Below are positions 33,604 to 42,047 of a stretch of DNA of 64,000 nucleotides, in pieces. The stretch's first letter is position 1, and the number at the start of each line of letters is the position of its first letter. The notes below the pieces were generated by a model, which was not told the DNA's origin, ran no database searches, and saw only the letters and a program-made list of their open reading frames with translations. A program made the position numbers and the translations under genes. Source of the DNA: Streptomyces sp. CBMA152 (GTDB lineage Bacteria; Actinomycetota; Actinomycetes; Streptomycetales; Streptomycetaceae); assembly GCF_014596475.1 (NCBI RefSeq), contig NZ_MECJ01000006.1, positions 124,001 through 188,000 on the forward strand, written 5' to 3'.

Positions 33604-34914
33604 ATGATCCACAGCCGCGTACACGTCTCCGACCTGAGAGAACACGTCGGCCGTACCGCTACCGTCTGCGGGTGGGTGAACACCCTTCGCCTGCAGAGCA
33701 AGATGCAGTTCGTCGTTGTGCGGGATGGCACCGGCATGGTGCAGGTGACCCACAGGCGCGACGACGGGCCGCTGGAGACCCAGCTCGAAACCCTCACTCC
33801 CGAGTCCGCCGTACGGATCACCGGCCGCGTCGTCGACGCCGCCCAGGTGAAACTCGGCGGCCTGGAGATCGTCCCCGAGCAGGTCGAGGTCCTGAACCTG
33901 GCCGCCACGCCGCTGCCGATCGACGAGCACACTGGCCTGGAGCAGCGCCTGGACTGGCGGTTCCTGGACGTGCGCCGACGCCCTGCCGCTCAGTTGCTGT
34001 TCGCTGTACAGACCACCCTGGAGCAGGGCATGCGCGAGTATGCCTATGCGCAGGGTGCGACCGAGATGCACACCCCCAAGCTCATGGGCACCGCCTCGGA
34101 GTCCGGCGCGGAGGTCTTCAAGCTCGGCTACTTCGACCGCAGCGCCTACCTGGCGCAGTCGCCCCAGTTCTACAAGCAGATGGCGATCTCGGCCGGCATC
34201 GACAAGGTCTTCGAGATCGGCCCGGTCTTCCGTGCCGAGCCGTCGTTTACCTCCCGGCACGCCACCGAGTTCACCGGCGTCGACGTGGAGCTGGCCTGGA
34301 TCGACGGCGTCGAGGACGTGATGGCGTTCGAGGAGCAGATGCTCGCCCACGCCATCGGCAAGGTCGCCGACGCACACGGTGAGGCGATCCGCGAACACTT
34401 CGGCGTCGAGATCACCGTGCCCACCACGCCTTTCCCCCGCATCACCATGGCCGAGGCGCACGAGATCCTGCGCAAGGGCGGCTGGGACCCCGAGAGGGTC
34501 AAGGAGGACCTGGACCCGGAGGGTGAGCGGAGCATCTCGGCTTACATCAAGCAGGCCACCGGGCATGAGTTCGTGTTCATCACGCACTACCCGATCGGCA
34601 TCCGGCCCTTCTACCACATGCGGCCGGCCGACGACCCAAGCGTGACCCTGAGCTTCGACCTGCTCTGGAAGGGCCTGGAGGTCACCACCGGCGCCCAGCG
34701 CGAGCACCGCTACGACGTGCTTCTGAAGCAGGCCGCAGAGAAGGGCATGAGCACGGAGCCGCTGCAGGACTATCTGAACGCGTTCCGGTTCGGGTGCCCG
34801 CCGCACGGTGGGCTCGGCATGGGATTGGGGCGGGTGCTGATGGTGATGCTCGGCCTCGACTCGATCCGCGAGGCCACGTTCCTCTTCCGCGGCCCGAACC
34901 GGCTTACGCCGTAG
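33604..34914 (+). CDS. aspS2: Aspartyl-tRNA synthetase, archaeal/non-discriminating type (second AspRS)
   Basis: This 436-residue class II aminoacyl-tRNA synthetase has an N-terminal OB-fold anticodon domain (VCGWVNTLRLQSKMQFVVVRDGTG), then class II motif 1 around QTTLEQGMREYAYAQGATEMHTP, motif 2 FEIGPVFRAEPSF and motif 3 GCPPHGGLGMGLGRVLM. SPQFYKQMAI and TSRHATEFTGVDVE are typical of the archaeal-type AspRS. It lacks the GAD insertion of the bacterial housekeeping AspRS (~590 residues), so it should be an extra copy. ATG 33604 follows the sequestered GGAGGACC. T-box control by tRNA-Asp means it is made when charged tRNA-Asp is short, the pattern expected of an inducible resistant synthetase. 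Confidence 0.9.
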   Translation: MIHSRVHVSDLREHVGRTATVCGWVNTLRLQSKMQFVVVRDGTGMVQVTHRRDDGPLETQLETLTPESAVRITGRVVDAAQVKLGGLEIVPEQVEVLNLAATPLPIDEHTGLEQRLDWRFLDVRRRPAAQLLFAVQTTLEQGMREYAYAQGATEMHTPKLMGTASESGAEVFKLGYFDRSAYLAQSPQFYKQMAISAGIDKVFEIGPVFRAEPSFTSRHATEFTGVDVELAWIDGVEDVMAFEEQMLAHAIGKVADAHGEAIREHFGVEITVPTTPFPRITMAEAHEILRKGGWDPERVKEDLDPEGERSISAYIKQATGHEFVFITHYPIGIRPFYHMRPADDPSVTLSFDLLWKGLEVTTGAQREHRYDVLLKQAAEKGMSTEPLQDYLNAFRFGCPPHGGLGMGLGRVLMVMLGLDSIREATFLFRGPNRLTP

Positions 34915-34927
34915 TCGGCAGTGGAGT

Positions 34928-34968
34928 GCGTCCCACGGCACGGGCGAGTGCCTCGTGTCGTGGGACGC
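34928..34968. terminator. Bidirectional hairpin between aspS2 and the convergent oxygenase gene
   Basis: GCGTCCCACG and CGTGGGACGC pair over 10 bases; the stem extends inward with CACG/CGTG after one mismatch. The element fills the 58-base gap between the two convergent genes. Confidence 0.75.
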
Positions 34969-34972
34969 GGTC

Positions 34973-35770
34973 TCAGTAGCGGACATTGCGCAGGTCATGC
35001 GTCCACGCCTCGCCGGGGTTCTTGTCCCAGTGGGCCCGCAGCGCCAACTCCCGCTCGGCGAAGTTGCCCTGGTGGCACAGGCCGCCGTGGGAGAGGGTGA
35101 CGCTCATGGCGAGCACCGACTCAGTGGTGACCCAGTGGGGCGTCAGCGCATGACTCCAGAGCTGGCCGCCGGGCTGCATGGTGACGGACTGGCGGTCGGC
35201 CGGATCGTGGGCGGGCGGATCCTCACCGGTGGTCTCACCGACGACCGCCGCCTCAGCTGGCAGGTGCTGGTCGGGGTCGAGGTAGCTGTGGAAGGTCTTG
35301 GTGCCGTGAACCTGCCAGACCAACCCATGTGAGTTGTCGTTGTGGTAGGTCGAGGCGGCTCCCTCGGTGGACAGAAACAGGATCGGTGCCAGCCGCTGCC
35401 AGGTGAATCCCCGGTCGGACAGATGGGTGCGCCAGGGGATCATGACCTCCTCCTGGAAACCATCCAGGAGGTCGGTGTAGAAGCGGCTGAGACTGAAGTG
35501 CACCAGCCGGAACGGCCAGGCGACAATCTCCTCGATCGGCGCAGTACGGAAGGCGGCGGTGCGGTCCATACGCACCTGCCAGTCGTCGTCCCCGAGGATC
35601 GTGAACCGGACCTCTTCGTCCCTGCGGAGGTGATCGAGGACGTCGACAGCCGACTGAAACACGTAGTCGAAGGGGACCTCCAGGGGGAAGTTCGGCGGCT
35701 TCCTCCACCGGAGGGCGAAGTCGTCGGGCGTCGTGATCGTCATAGAGTGGTCCATGGAGTCGGGATGCAT
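34973..35770 (-). CDS. JmjC/cupin-like Fe(II)/2-oxoglutarate oxygenase
   Basis: This ~265-residue protein has a cupin-8/JmjC-type metal site: STYHNDNSHGLVWQVHG supplies the H-x-D pair, followed by TKTFHSYLD, and the distal His lies in QLWSHALTPHW. Relatives hydroxylate amino-acid side chains of peptides, proteins or small molecules with Fe(II) and 2-oxoglutarate. The frame is open to 35815; ATG 35770 is preferred because it starts 10 bases after the radical SAM stop, with GAGG upstream, but ATG 35755 or 35743 are possible. As last gene of an operon with two radical SAM enzymes, it probably hydroxylates the same product. Confidence 0.82.
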   Translation of the reverse strand: MHPDSMDHSMTITTPDDFALRWRKPPNFPLEVPFDYVFQSAVDVLDHLRRDEEVRFTILGDDDWQVRMDRTAAFRTAPIEEIVAWPFRLVHFSLSRFYTDLLDGFQEEVMIPWRTHLSDRGFTWQRLAPILFLSTEGAASTYHNDNSHGLVWQVHGTKTFHSYLDPDQHLPAEAAVVGETTGEDPPAHDPADRQSVTMQPGGQLWSHALTPHWVTTESVLAMSVTLSHGGLCHQGNFAERELALRAHWDKNPGEAWTHDLRNVRY

Positions 35771-35780
35771 CGAGGCGGCC

Positions 35781-36683
35781 TCACACCGCCGCGCACGACG
35801 CACTGTCGTCGTCACACGTGCTGGCGGAACGGCAGATGGCGGCGCAGTCCGGGGTCACCCGGTCCTGCGCCGGAGCAGTCAGGAACTGTCTGATCGCGGC
35901 CCGGGGAGCGTGGGCACTGACCGATGTCTGCCCGTAGGGGCAGCGCCGGACGTCGCCATCTGCGGAGACGTACGCCGTCGCCGAGCGGCACAACCACCGC
36001 CCGCCCCCGGCGGCGGGGAATTGCAGATCCCCCAGCTCGTCGAGGTAAGCCCGGTACCGGGTGGACAGATTGAAGTAGCGGCCCAGTACGTCCGCGTCGA
36101 GCCGCTGCTGCACCAGGTAGTCCTGGACCGACTTGCCATCGCGGCGCAGGGCGCGCTCGTCGAGGACGACGGGACTGAACTGAATCTCCACCCCGGCTTC
36201 GGACACAAGGCCGGCCAGATCCTGGCACTCCTCGTCGCGCAGGCCCCAGCAGGTGACGTGAAGGATCTTCGTCTCGGTGCCGACAGCGCGCAGTGTGTCG
36301 AGGCCGGAGACCGCGGTGCGGACGGTGCGGCCCAGCAGCATCGCGCCCTGCGAGTCGGCAGAGACGGTCACGTTGGCCAGCAGGTGCGCCACCTGCGCGA
36401 GGGCGATGACCTCGGCCACGGTGCGGGCCGAGGTCACCATCGACACCGCCATGCCGAACTGGCGTGCAAGCCGCACGAGCTGTCGGAGCTGCGGGTGGTG
36501 GGTCGGTTCGCCCCCGCTCAGGCACACCCCTTCCACGCCCGCTTCCTTCAGCCGCGACAATGTGCGGGTGTACGTAGCGGTGTCTAGGAAGCCGTGGGCG
36601 CGATCAGCCCGGAAGCAAAACCCGCAGGCCACCGTGCAGTGCCCGGCCGTGGAGATCAACGCGGCACGGACGCGGGTGCTCAT
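35781..36683 (-). CDS. Radical SAM protein (second enzyme of the pathway)
   Basis: This 300-residue enzyme has the 4Fe-4S motif GHCTVACGFCFRAD (CxxxCxxC) at about residues 15-22 and the SAM-contacting CLSGGEPTHHP around residue 55. C-terminal Cys residues (RRCPYGQTS, CAAICRSASTC, then ASC) suggest an extra cluster or metal site in place of a full SPASM domain. ATG 36683 overlaps the stop of the SPASM gene (ATGA). Radical SAM enzymes abstract a hydrogen to make C-C, C-S or epimerised residues in peptides; paired enzymes often act in sequence on one precursor. The substrate is unknown. Confidence 0.85.
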   Translation of the reverse strand: MSTRVRAALISTAGHCTVACGFCFRADRAHGFLDTATYTRTLSRLKEAGVEGVCLSGGEPTHHPQLRQLVRLARQFGMAVSMVTSARTVAEVIALAQVAHLLANVTVSADSQGAMLLGRTVRTAVSGLDTLRAVGTETKILHVTCWGLRDEECQDLAGLVSEAGVEIQFSPVVLDERALRRDGKSVQDYLVQQRLDADVLGRYFNLSTRYRAYLDELGDLQFPAAGGGRWLCRSATAYVSADGDVRRCPYGQTSVSAHAPRAAIRQFLTAPAQDRVTPDCAAICRSASTCDDDSASCAAV

Positions 36684-37981
36684 TGCACCCCCGTGTTGTC
36701 CCACACCGCGATCTCCACGGTGTTCGTGTAGAACGCGCACATCTCGGGATCCGGCGTGCCACCGCCTATGAGGGCCTGCTCGTTACGGGACGGGCCGCCG
36801 CAGATGGCAAGCGCCGGGCAGTCCCCGCACTCGGGGATCGGCGCGACCTTCTTCGCCACGCCGGCCAAGAGGCTGGGATCGGCCCGGAGCTCGTCGAGGG
36901 TGTGCAGGAACGACGGCTCGGTGAAGTTGATGTCGCACAGGCTGACCCGGTTGCCGGGCAGCAGGGCCGCGTTCAGGCTGCGGTCGCCCTGCATGTGGTC
37001 AAACAGCATCGGTCGCCGGGTATCGAGCGCCTGGAAGGCGCGGTCCAAGACCGAGAACAGCATCCCGCCCCGCCCCAGGGCGGCCACACGAGCCTCGTAC
37101 AGCTCGCGCGCCAAGTCGGCGCCGTTGACCTCCCAGTGGCCCTCGGTGGGGATGGGCGTGTTGACGTAGATGAACCTCAGTCCGAGATCGTCGATGATCC
37201 ACCGGACGGTCTCGGCGAGACGCCCGATGTTCGCGGCCGTCGGGGTGAGGTTGCAACCCACATGCAGCCCCTCGGCCTCGACGAACCGGGCGACGTTGCG
37301 ACGGATCCGGTCGTCGGCGGGCTGACCGCCGAGCAGGAGGCGATTCGCCGAGTTGATGCCTGGAGGGCCGTCGATGGAGATGCCGACCCCGTACTCGTAC
37401 GCGACGAAGTGATCAAGGGCCTCATCCGTCAGCCGGGCACCGTTGGTGACGACCGTACGCCGCACGCTGCGCACGTCGTAACGGTCGGCAAGAGTGTCGG
37501 CGAGCTGGTCGCCGTACCGCATGAGGTCAAAGCGAATGGTCGGCTCGCCACCGAACCACTGGATGGAGACCTCGCCCTGCCCGGCATTCTGCTCGAACAG
37601 GAACTCCAACCCCTCCGTCAGCTCCTCCTTCGTCATATCCGGCTTACCGGTGTTCGTGTCGACGAAGCAGTACGTGCAGGCCATGTTGCAGCGATCGGTG
37701 AGGACCACGCGCAAGCCACTGACGCGGCGAGGGGCGGCGTCTAGGCCAAGGAATCGAAGGCGATGGTGGAGTGCTTCGCGCCGGTCGGCCGCCGGGCCAT
37801 CGGGCGTGAAGCCGAGCCCAGCGAGGGCTTCGTGAGTCGCGGTCGGGGGGACTCCGGCGAGGTCGTGGACCTCGCCGGAGTCGATGAACACACTGTCCAG
37901 GCCGACCGGGTCGAGGAGAACCGCTTCCCCGTCCCGCTCGTACTGGAAGTATTTCCCCCACAACGTCCGGGGGGCGGCCAC
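36680..37981 (-). CDS. SPASM-domain radical SAM maturase
   Basis: This 433-residue protein has an N-terminal ~90-residue extension that could be a peptide-binding region. The radical SAM core follows with TDRCNMACTYCFVDT (CxxxCxxC) at about 95-105 and IQWFGGEPTIRF, and the C-terminal SPASM Cys set lies in IPECGDCPALAICGG, with a further Cys in EMCAFYTN. SPASM maturases install thioether, carbon-carbon or cyclophane links in ribosomal peptides, or mature enzymes. It lies between the 119-residue protein (5-base gap) and the second radical SAM gene (overlap), so all are one operon. Confidence 0.88.
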   Translation of the reverse strand: MAAPRTLWGKYFQYERDGEAVLLDPVGLDSVFIDSGEVHDLAGVPPTATHEALAGLGFTPDGPAADRREALHHRLRFLGLDAAPRRVSGLRVVLTDRCNMACTYCFVDTNTGKPDMTKEELTEGLEFLFEQNAGQGEVSIQWFGGEPTIRFDLMRYGDQLADTLADRYDVRSVRRTVVTNGARLTDEALDHFVAYEYGVGISIDGPPGINSANRLLLGGQPADDRIRRNVARFVEAEGLHVGCNLTPTAANIGRLAETVRWIIDDLGLRFIYVNTPIPTEGHWEVNGADLARELYEARVAALGRGGMLFSVLDRAFQALDTRRPMLFDHMQGDRSLNAALLPGNRVSLCDINFTEPSFLHTLDELRADPSLLAGVAKKVAPIPECGDCPALAICGGPSRNEQALIGGGTPDPEMCAFYTNTVEIAVWDNTGVQ

Positions 37982-37986
37982 GGTGG

Positions 37987-38346
37987 TCAGGCCGCCGCTT
38001 CCTCTTCGACGATCCCGAGCTCGCCCATGACCGCGCGAACCTTCTCCACAGCAGCGGTCTGAAGCTTCGCGGAGGTGGCCGGGGAGCCGCCGTCGGCGAG
38101 GACGATCACGCCGGGCAGCGTCGGGTTCGGCGCGATGACCGTGATGCCGGCCGGGTCGGTGCCGATGACCATGATTGCGTCCTTCAGCTCGACCCAGTCG
38201 GTCTGCTCCTTGAGCGCCTCGATGATGCGGCCCTGCTTCTCCTGGAAGGAGGCACGCTCACCCATCCACACGCCCGCCTTGGACTTGGAGTCCACGACGT
38301 CCGCGTAGATCAAATGGTCCTTCTTCTCTCGCCTGGCTTGCGGCAT
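37987..38346 (-). CDS. Unrecognised 119-aa protein heading the radical SAM operon
   Basis: ATG 38346 is chosen over a longer frame because GAGAGAGGGATCC precedes it. The N-terminus is basic and polar (PQARREKKDHLIYADVVDSK). A compact alpha/beta-like part follows (ALKEQTDWVELKDAIMVIGTD, then ITVIAPNPTLPGVIVLADGG) and an acidic Ala/Glu C-terminus (GELGIVEEEAAA). There is no Cys at all, so if it is the modified substrate the reaction is not thioether formation. It could be the precursor, a leader-binding chaperone or an unrelated partner. Position as first clear gene of the operon makes a direct role likely. Confidence 0.7.
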   Translation of the reverse strand: MPQARREKKDHLIYADVVDSKSKAGVWMGERASFQEKQGRIIEALKEQTDWVELKDAIMVIGTDPAGITVIAPNPTLPGVIVLADGGSPATSAKLQTAAVEKVRAVMGELGIVEEEAAA

Positions 38347-38429
38347 GACGGATCCCTCTCTCTGAGCTGGATGTGCCGGAACAACCCCTTGCATCCACCG
38401 GAGTCCGGCGGGCATCGCTCCACGGGGAG

Positions 38430-38522
38430 TCAGAGTGGGGCGATGTTGAACAGCCCTGCGAAGAACAGGTTCGTCGAGTCGGTCGGGCAGTCGATCGCGC
38501 CGCTCGGCGCTATGCATCGCAA
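38430..38522 (-). CDS. Candidate precursor peptide (30 aa, or C-terminus of a 78-aa ORF)
   Basis: The frame ending at 38430 has strongly GC-biased third positions only in its last ~31 codons, whereas the part up to ATG 38666 looks non-coding. Read from TTG 38522 it gives a short peptide: RCIAPSGAIDCPTDST then NLFFAGLFNIAPL, with two Cys spaced nine apart and a hydrophobic Phe/Leu/Pro end. This is the sort of C-terminal core expected of a radical SAM-processed ribosomal peptide, and it lies upstream of the maturase operon on the same strand. No ribosome site stands before TTG 38522; ATG 38666 has AGGG upstream. Status is speculative. Confidence 0.35.
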   Translation of the reverse strand: MRCIAPSGAIDCPTDSTNLFFAGLFNIAPL

Positions 38523-38709
38523 CGCGATGCGACGTGGTCGTTTCGACGTGGTGACATCATGCTGAGCCCAATAGGTCCCATTCGAGGACTCTGATGGGTC
38601 ATCAAAAGGACTTCTAGAGGGCTTACTTGATGATTGATGGGTGGTTTCCCGCCGTAGTGAGGACATTGCATGTCACCCTGAGGGAGAGAGCTCGCCCCGG
38701 AGGAGATCG

Positions 38710-39984
38710 ATGTCCCGTCCCGCAGGCAACACCCGACTCAAGGCGGCACGCCTGGCTGCCGGTTACAACTCTCAACAGGCCCTGGCAGATGCCATCACCA
38801 AGGGGGCGTTGACGCTCGGCATCAGAGGTCTTGCTGTCGGAGTTCGGCAAGTGCGGCGCTGGGAGTCCACAACTCCCCCTTGGCCGCAGCCTGATGTGCA
38901 CCGGGTCCTGACGCACCTGCTGGGGCAGAGCATGGAGGACCTCGGCTTCATCCCTCCCTGGGGCAGCACTCGGCCCCAGGGAGGCACGGCGACCGACGCC
39001 GCCCTGCGCACCTCCCCGCCCGCGGGACGGCTGGCGGCCGTTCCCGCTCAGCGCGGATCTGCGACACAACCGGCAACTATTGGACGGGACTTCGGGGCTG
39101 TCACACGCTCACACCGGCACTTGTACTGGTCCGTCGCCCCCGCCGTGCTGCACCCGGCGGTCCTGGAACACGCCCGCCTCGGCTGCGCCCTCCTCCCGGA
39201 GACGGCGAACCCGGCCCGCCAAACCCTCGCGACCGCACTTGCCGAGTCCTACCTGCTGGCCGGCCGAATCGAGTTCTTCGATCTGCGGCAGCCGGAGCGG
39301 GCCTCCGAGACTCTCCTACGGGCCCTGCAAGCAGCAGGCGAAGCAGACGATCCGCTGCTCGGCGCGGCCATCCTCGCGCACATGGCCTTCGTCCCCGGCT
39401 GGGCGGAAGAGCGCGACGGGGCAATTGAGCGCATGACCGCTGCCCGTACGTACGCCCGCCGCGGAGAGGCGTCAGCGGAGTTCTGGGCATGGCTGGATGC
39501 CGTCGAAGCGGAGTGCGAGACCCTCTGCGGAGATCCCCACGCGGCGCTGCGATTGATCCACCGCGCCGAGGACACCCTCTCCACGGGCGCCGAACACGCC
39601 GCCCCCGAGTGGCTGGACTGGTTCAGCCCCGTCCGCCTGTCCGCGTTCAAAGGAAACACGCAGCTGAAGGCTGGACATATCCCGCAAGCACGCCAGACGC
39701 TCCACGACGTGCTCGACGCCCTGCCGCCCGAGTCGGCCAAGCAGAGCACCGTTGTTCTCGGCGACCTCGCCGCGGTCGAAGCCGCCGACGGAAGGCCAGA
39801 GGAAGCATGCCGATACGCCATCCAGGCCCTCGACCAGTTGGCGATCACCTGGTACGCCACCGGCATGGACCGCGTGCGCGAGGTCCGACGCACGCTCGCA
39901 CCGTGGCAGAACGAGCAGTGCGTACGGGACCTCGACGACCGCCTCTACGACTGGGGCACGACGGTCAACGCTCTTCAGTATTGA
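38710..39984 (+). CDS. XRE-family regulator with TPR-like C-terminal domain
   Basis: This 424-residue protein has an N-terminal Cro/C1-type HTH (NTRLKAARLAAGYNSQQALADAI, then RQVRRWE) followed from about residue 130 by helical repeats (ALAESYLLAGRIEFFDL, RASETLLRALQAAGEADD, LGDLAAVEAADGRPEEAC) like TPRs. Such Streptomyces proteins act as pathway-linked regulators. ATG 38710 is set by GGAGGAG. It is divergent from the radical SAM operon across a ~360-base gap and is the obvious candidate to control it. It converges with the HAD gene, overlapping it by 20 bases at the 3' ends. Confidence 0.85.
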   Translation: MSRPAGNTRLKAARLAAGYNSQQALADAITKGALTLGIRGLAVGVRQVRRWESTTPPWPQPDVHRVLTHLLGQSMEDLGFIPPWGSTRPQGGTATDAALRTSPPAGRLAAVPAQRGSATQPATIGRDFGAVTRSHRHLYWSVAPAVLHPAVLEHARLGCALLPETANPARQTLATALAESYLLAGRIEFFDLRQPERASETLLRALQAAGEADDPLLGAAILAHMAFVPGWAEERDGAIERMTAARTYARRGEASAEFWAWLDAVEAECETLCGDPHAALRLIHRAEDTLSTGAEHAAPEWLDWFSPVRLSAFKGNTQLKAGHIPQARQTLHDVLDALPPESAKQSTVVLGDLAAVEAADGRPEEACRYAIQALDQLAITWYATGMDRVREVRRTLAPWQNEQCVRDLDDRLYDWGTTVNALQY

Positions 39985-40624
39985 ACTTGGCGATCTTCTC
40001 CGGCAGTTCCGCGAGCGCGTCGATGCGCATCGCCGTAATCGCGTCCGCGTCCGGGTCACGCTGCTGGATCGTGCCCCACGGGCCACGTCGGATCAGGGCG
40101 GTGAGAAGCCCCGCCTGCACGGCCGGGCGGATGTCGTTGTCGAGCCGGTCCCCGACGTAGAGAATTTCGCCCGGCTCGGCCGGCGCCGCCGCGATGACGT
40201 GCTCGAAGAAGGCCACGTCAGGCTTCGACGCGCCCCAGTCGTCACTGGTCGCGATCATGTCCGTGGGGAGGTCCAAGCCGCGCAACAGGCCGCCGGCCCG
40301 CACAGTCTGGTTCCCGGCTATCCCCACCCACAGCCCCGCCTCGCGCAGCGCGGCCAGCGTCGGCCGCACATCCGGGTACAGGTCATCCTCGCCGAACCAC
40401 TCTGGCTGCCCGGCAGCCGCGCGCTTCTCCCGCTCCTCGGTGAGGTCGAACCCGGGCCGGAACTCCTGGAACGTCTCGCGGTAGTCGCGCCCCTGCGCGA
40501 TGACCGCCCCGAACATCGCCGCGAAAGTGTGCCGGGGCACCCCCAGCCAGTCCGCCCAGGTCCCGTACTCCCGGGTTTCGTCAATAAGGCACTCACCGAC
40601 ATCGAACACCACAGCACGAATCAT
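39965..40624 (-). CDS. HAD-superfamily hydrolase (subfamily IA)
   Basis: This 219-residue protein has HAD motif I VVFDVGECLIDE (nucleophile Asp 8, though the usual DxD reads DVG, so the general acid/base residue is absent). Motif II is IAGNQT, the motif III Lys is in WGASKPDVAFF and motif IV is ILYVGDRLDNDI. A cap domain lies between residues 15 and 90. HAD-IA enzymes are small-molecule phosphatases or dehalogenases; loss of the second Asp may mean a different reaction or weak phosphatase activity. It converges with the XRE regulator gene. Confidence 0.85.
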   Translation of the reverse strand: MIRAVVFDVGECLIDETREYGTWADWLGVPRHTFAAMFGAVIAQGRDYRETFQEFRPGFDLTEEREKRAAAGQPEWFGEDDLYPDVRPTLAALREAGLWVGIAGNQTVRAGGLLRGLDLPTDMIATSDDWGASKPDVAFFEHVIAAAPAEPGEILYVGDRLDNDIRPAVQAGLLTALIRRGPWGTIQQRDPDADAITAMRIDALAELPEKIAKFNTEER

Positions 40625-41094
40625 GACCGCAGGTTAGACGGTCCTGCACGGCGGTGGAGCAACCGTTTCGGACTCACCAACGCGGAGCAGTGCCGTTGAA
40701 CGTGCTCCCGACCAGTTTGCTCAGGGGGTTAACACACCGCAGATACCACCCGGTGGAGGGGCTTGATAGGGCAAGCATGTTCACTTCCGCCTCAGCCCGA
40801 AGGGTCTAGCCATCTGGGCGAAGAATCCGCGTGGGTTGGTAAGGGGGATGTGACCAAACCGCCGCCACAAGTGGGCGAATTCGATGGGTTTGCCGGTACT
40901 GCACCTCAGTGTTGCTGAGGGTCGAAAGAGTCCATCACACGGTGCGACAGCCGAAGCAGTCGACCAGGTAGCGGGTGGGAGCTGGTCGGGTGCAGAGATC
41001 CGTCTGTGGCATTCTGCATCTCGAATTCCTGCCCAGCACCTGGGGCAAGTCCGGAGTCTCGATGACCGTTCTCTTCCCACGGCGAAGAGATGGA
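40625..41094. other. Intergenic stretch without a supportable gene
   Basis: This ~470-base region separates the HAD hydrolase start from the kinase stop. Open frames on the minus strand run through it, but third-position bias and frame continuity do not single out a gene. A minus-strand tail ending near 40781 (FAHLWRRFGHIPLTNPRGFF) looks protein-like but has no recognisable start or family. It may hold a gene remnant. Confidence 0.4.
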
Positions 41095-41946
41095 TCAGCC
41101 AGCCGTGATCGTGGTGGCGCGCGAGGCGTGTGTCAATGCCGCGACAGTGGCGTACCGCTGGCCGGGGTCGTGCGCGGTGGCGCGGGCGGTGACGGCGAGC
41201 TGACCGGCTGTGCCGCGCCATTGCTGCTCCTGGTCCCCGGCGTCCAGGAGCAGGCGCAGGGCGCGCCCGAGCACGTAGACGGTGGTCCGGATCTCGATGG
41301 TGGCGCCTTGGCGGAACTCCTCGGGGGCCATGTAGCGCCGCGATCCGGGCAGCCGGTCGGTCGTCAGGGTGAACGGGCCAGGTCGGTACTCGTCCACGTC
41401 GCACAGGGCGAGGCGGCCGGTGGTGAAGTCGTACAGCATGCACCCGTCGTAGAAGTCCACGGCGACGAACCCGGCCTGCTCCACGGCCAGATGAGCGTCC
41501 AGGATCTGGTTCACCGCTGCTAGGACCTGCGGGAGGGGGAGCCGGTGGAACCGGGCCATCGGGCTGTCCCACGCCGTTCTGCCTCCATGGGCCGAGACGG
41601 TCGGGTGGTACAGCACGGTCCCGTCGACCCACAGGTAGACCAGCGCCAGACCGCCCCTGATGCGGAAGGAGTGGCGAAGGGGCACGATCGCCGGATGCCG
41701 CACCGCACGGTGCACGGCGAGCGCGCGGCGCAGCGAGGCCACCCCAGCGGGTGTCGTCGCGCTCTTCACGAACCACCGCTCGCCGTCGACGGCCACGCCG
41801 TACGACACACACCCGGAATCCTGCTCCCGGAAAGCCTGGAAGACGTTCCCCACACCGTCCAGGAACGGCTCCAGCAGGTCGACCGACTCAACATCCAGCA
41901 GCGGATGCGCTGACGGGTCACATGTCCCACCGTCGTGTCCGTTCAC
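41095..41946 (-). CDS. Serine/threonine protein kinase-like protein
   Basis: This 283-residue protein has a compact kinase fold: GERWFVKSA carries the ATP Lys, RRALAVHRAVRHPAIVPL the alpha-C region, AVDFYDGCMLYDF a variant catalytic loop with Asp and YD in place of HRD..N, and LALCDVDEY the DFG-like metal Asp, then GSRRYMAPEEF, an APE motif. The glycine-rich loop is weak. Related Streptomyces proteins are annotated as Ser/Thr kinases or antibiotic-kinase-like. The start is GTG 41946. There is no transmembrane segment, so it is cytosolic. The target is unknown. Confidence 0.8.
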   Translation of the reverse strand: MNGHDGGTCDPSAHPLLDVESVDLLEPFLDGVGNVFQAFREQDSGCVSYGVAVDGERWFVKSATTPAGVASLRRALAVHRAVRHPAIVPLRHSFRIRGGLALVYLWVDGTVLYHPTVSAHGGRTAWDSPMARFHRLPLPQVLAAVNQILDAHLAVEQAGFVAVDFYDGCMLYDFTTGRLALCDVDEYRPGPFTLTTDRLPGSRRYMAPEEFRQGATIEIRTTVYVLGRALRLLLDAGDQEQQWRGTAGQLAVTARATAHDPGQRYATVAALTHASRATTITAG

Positions 41947-42047
41947 GATTCACGAAGCTACCCCTCACTACCGAGAGCAGGGCCGGTAGGCCGCATTGCT
42001 GCCAAAAGAGGCGTGCACACGCCCAGCCTCGCTGGAAGCATGTGGAG

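Noticed and set aside
38430-38666. Taking the whole 78-codon frame as a certain precursor gene
   Set aside because: Codon bias in its first 47 codons looks non-coding; only the last part is a plausible peptide.
40781-41812. 343-codon minus-strand frame overlapping the kinase-like gene
   Set aside because: Most of it is the out-of-frame shadow of the kinase gene; only its tail beyond 41094 is unexplained and lacks a recognisable family.
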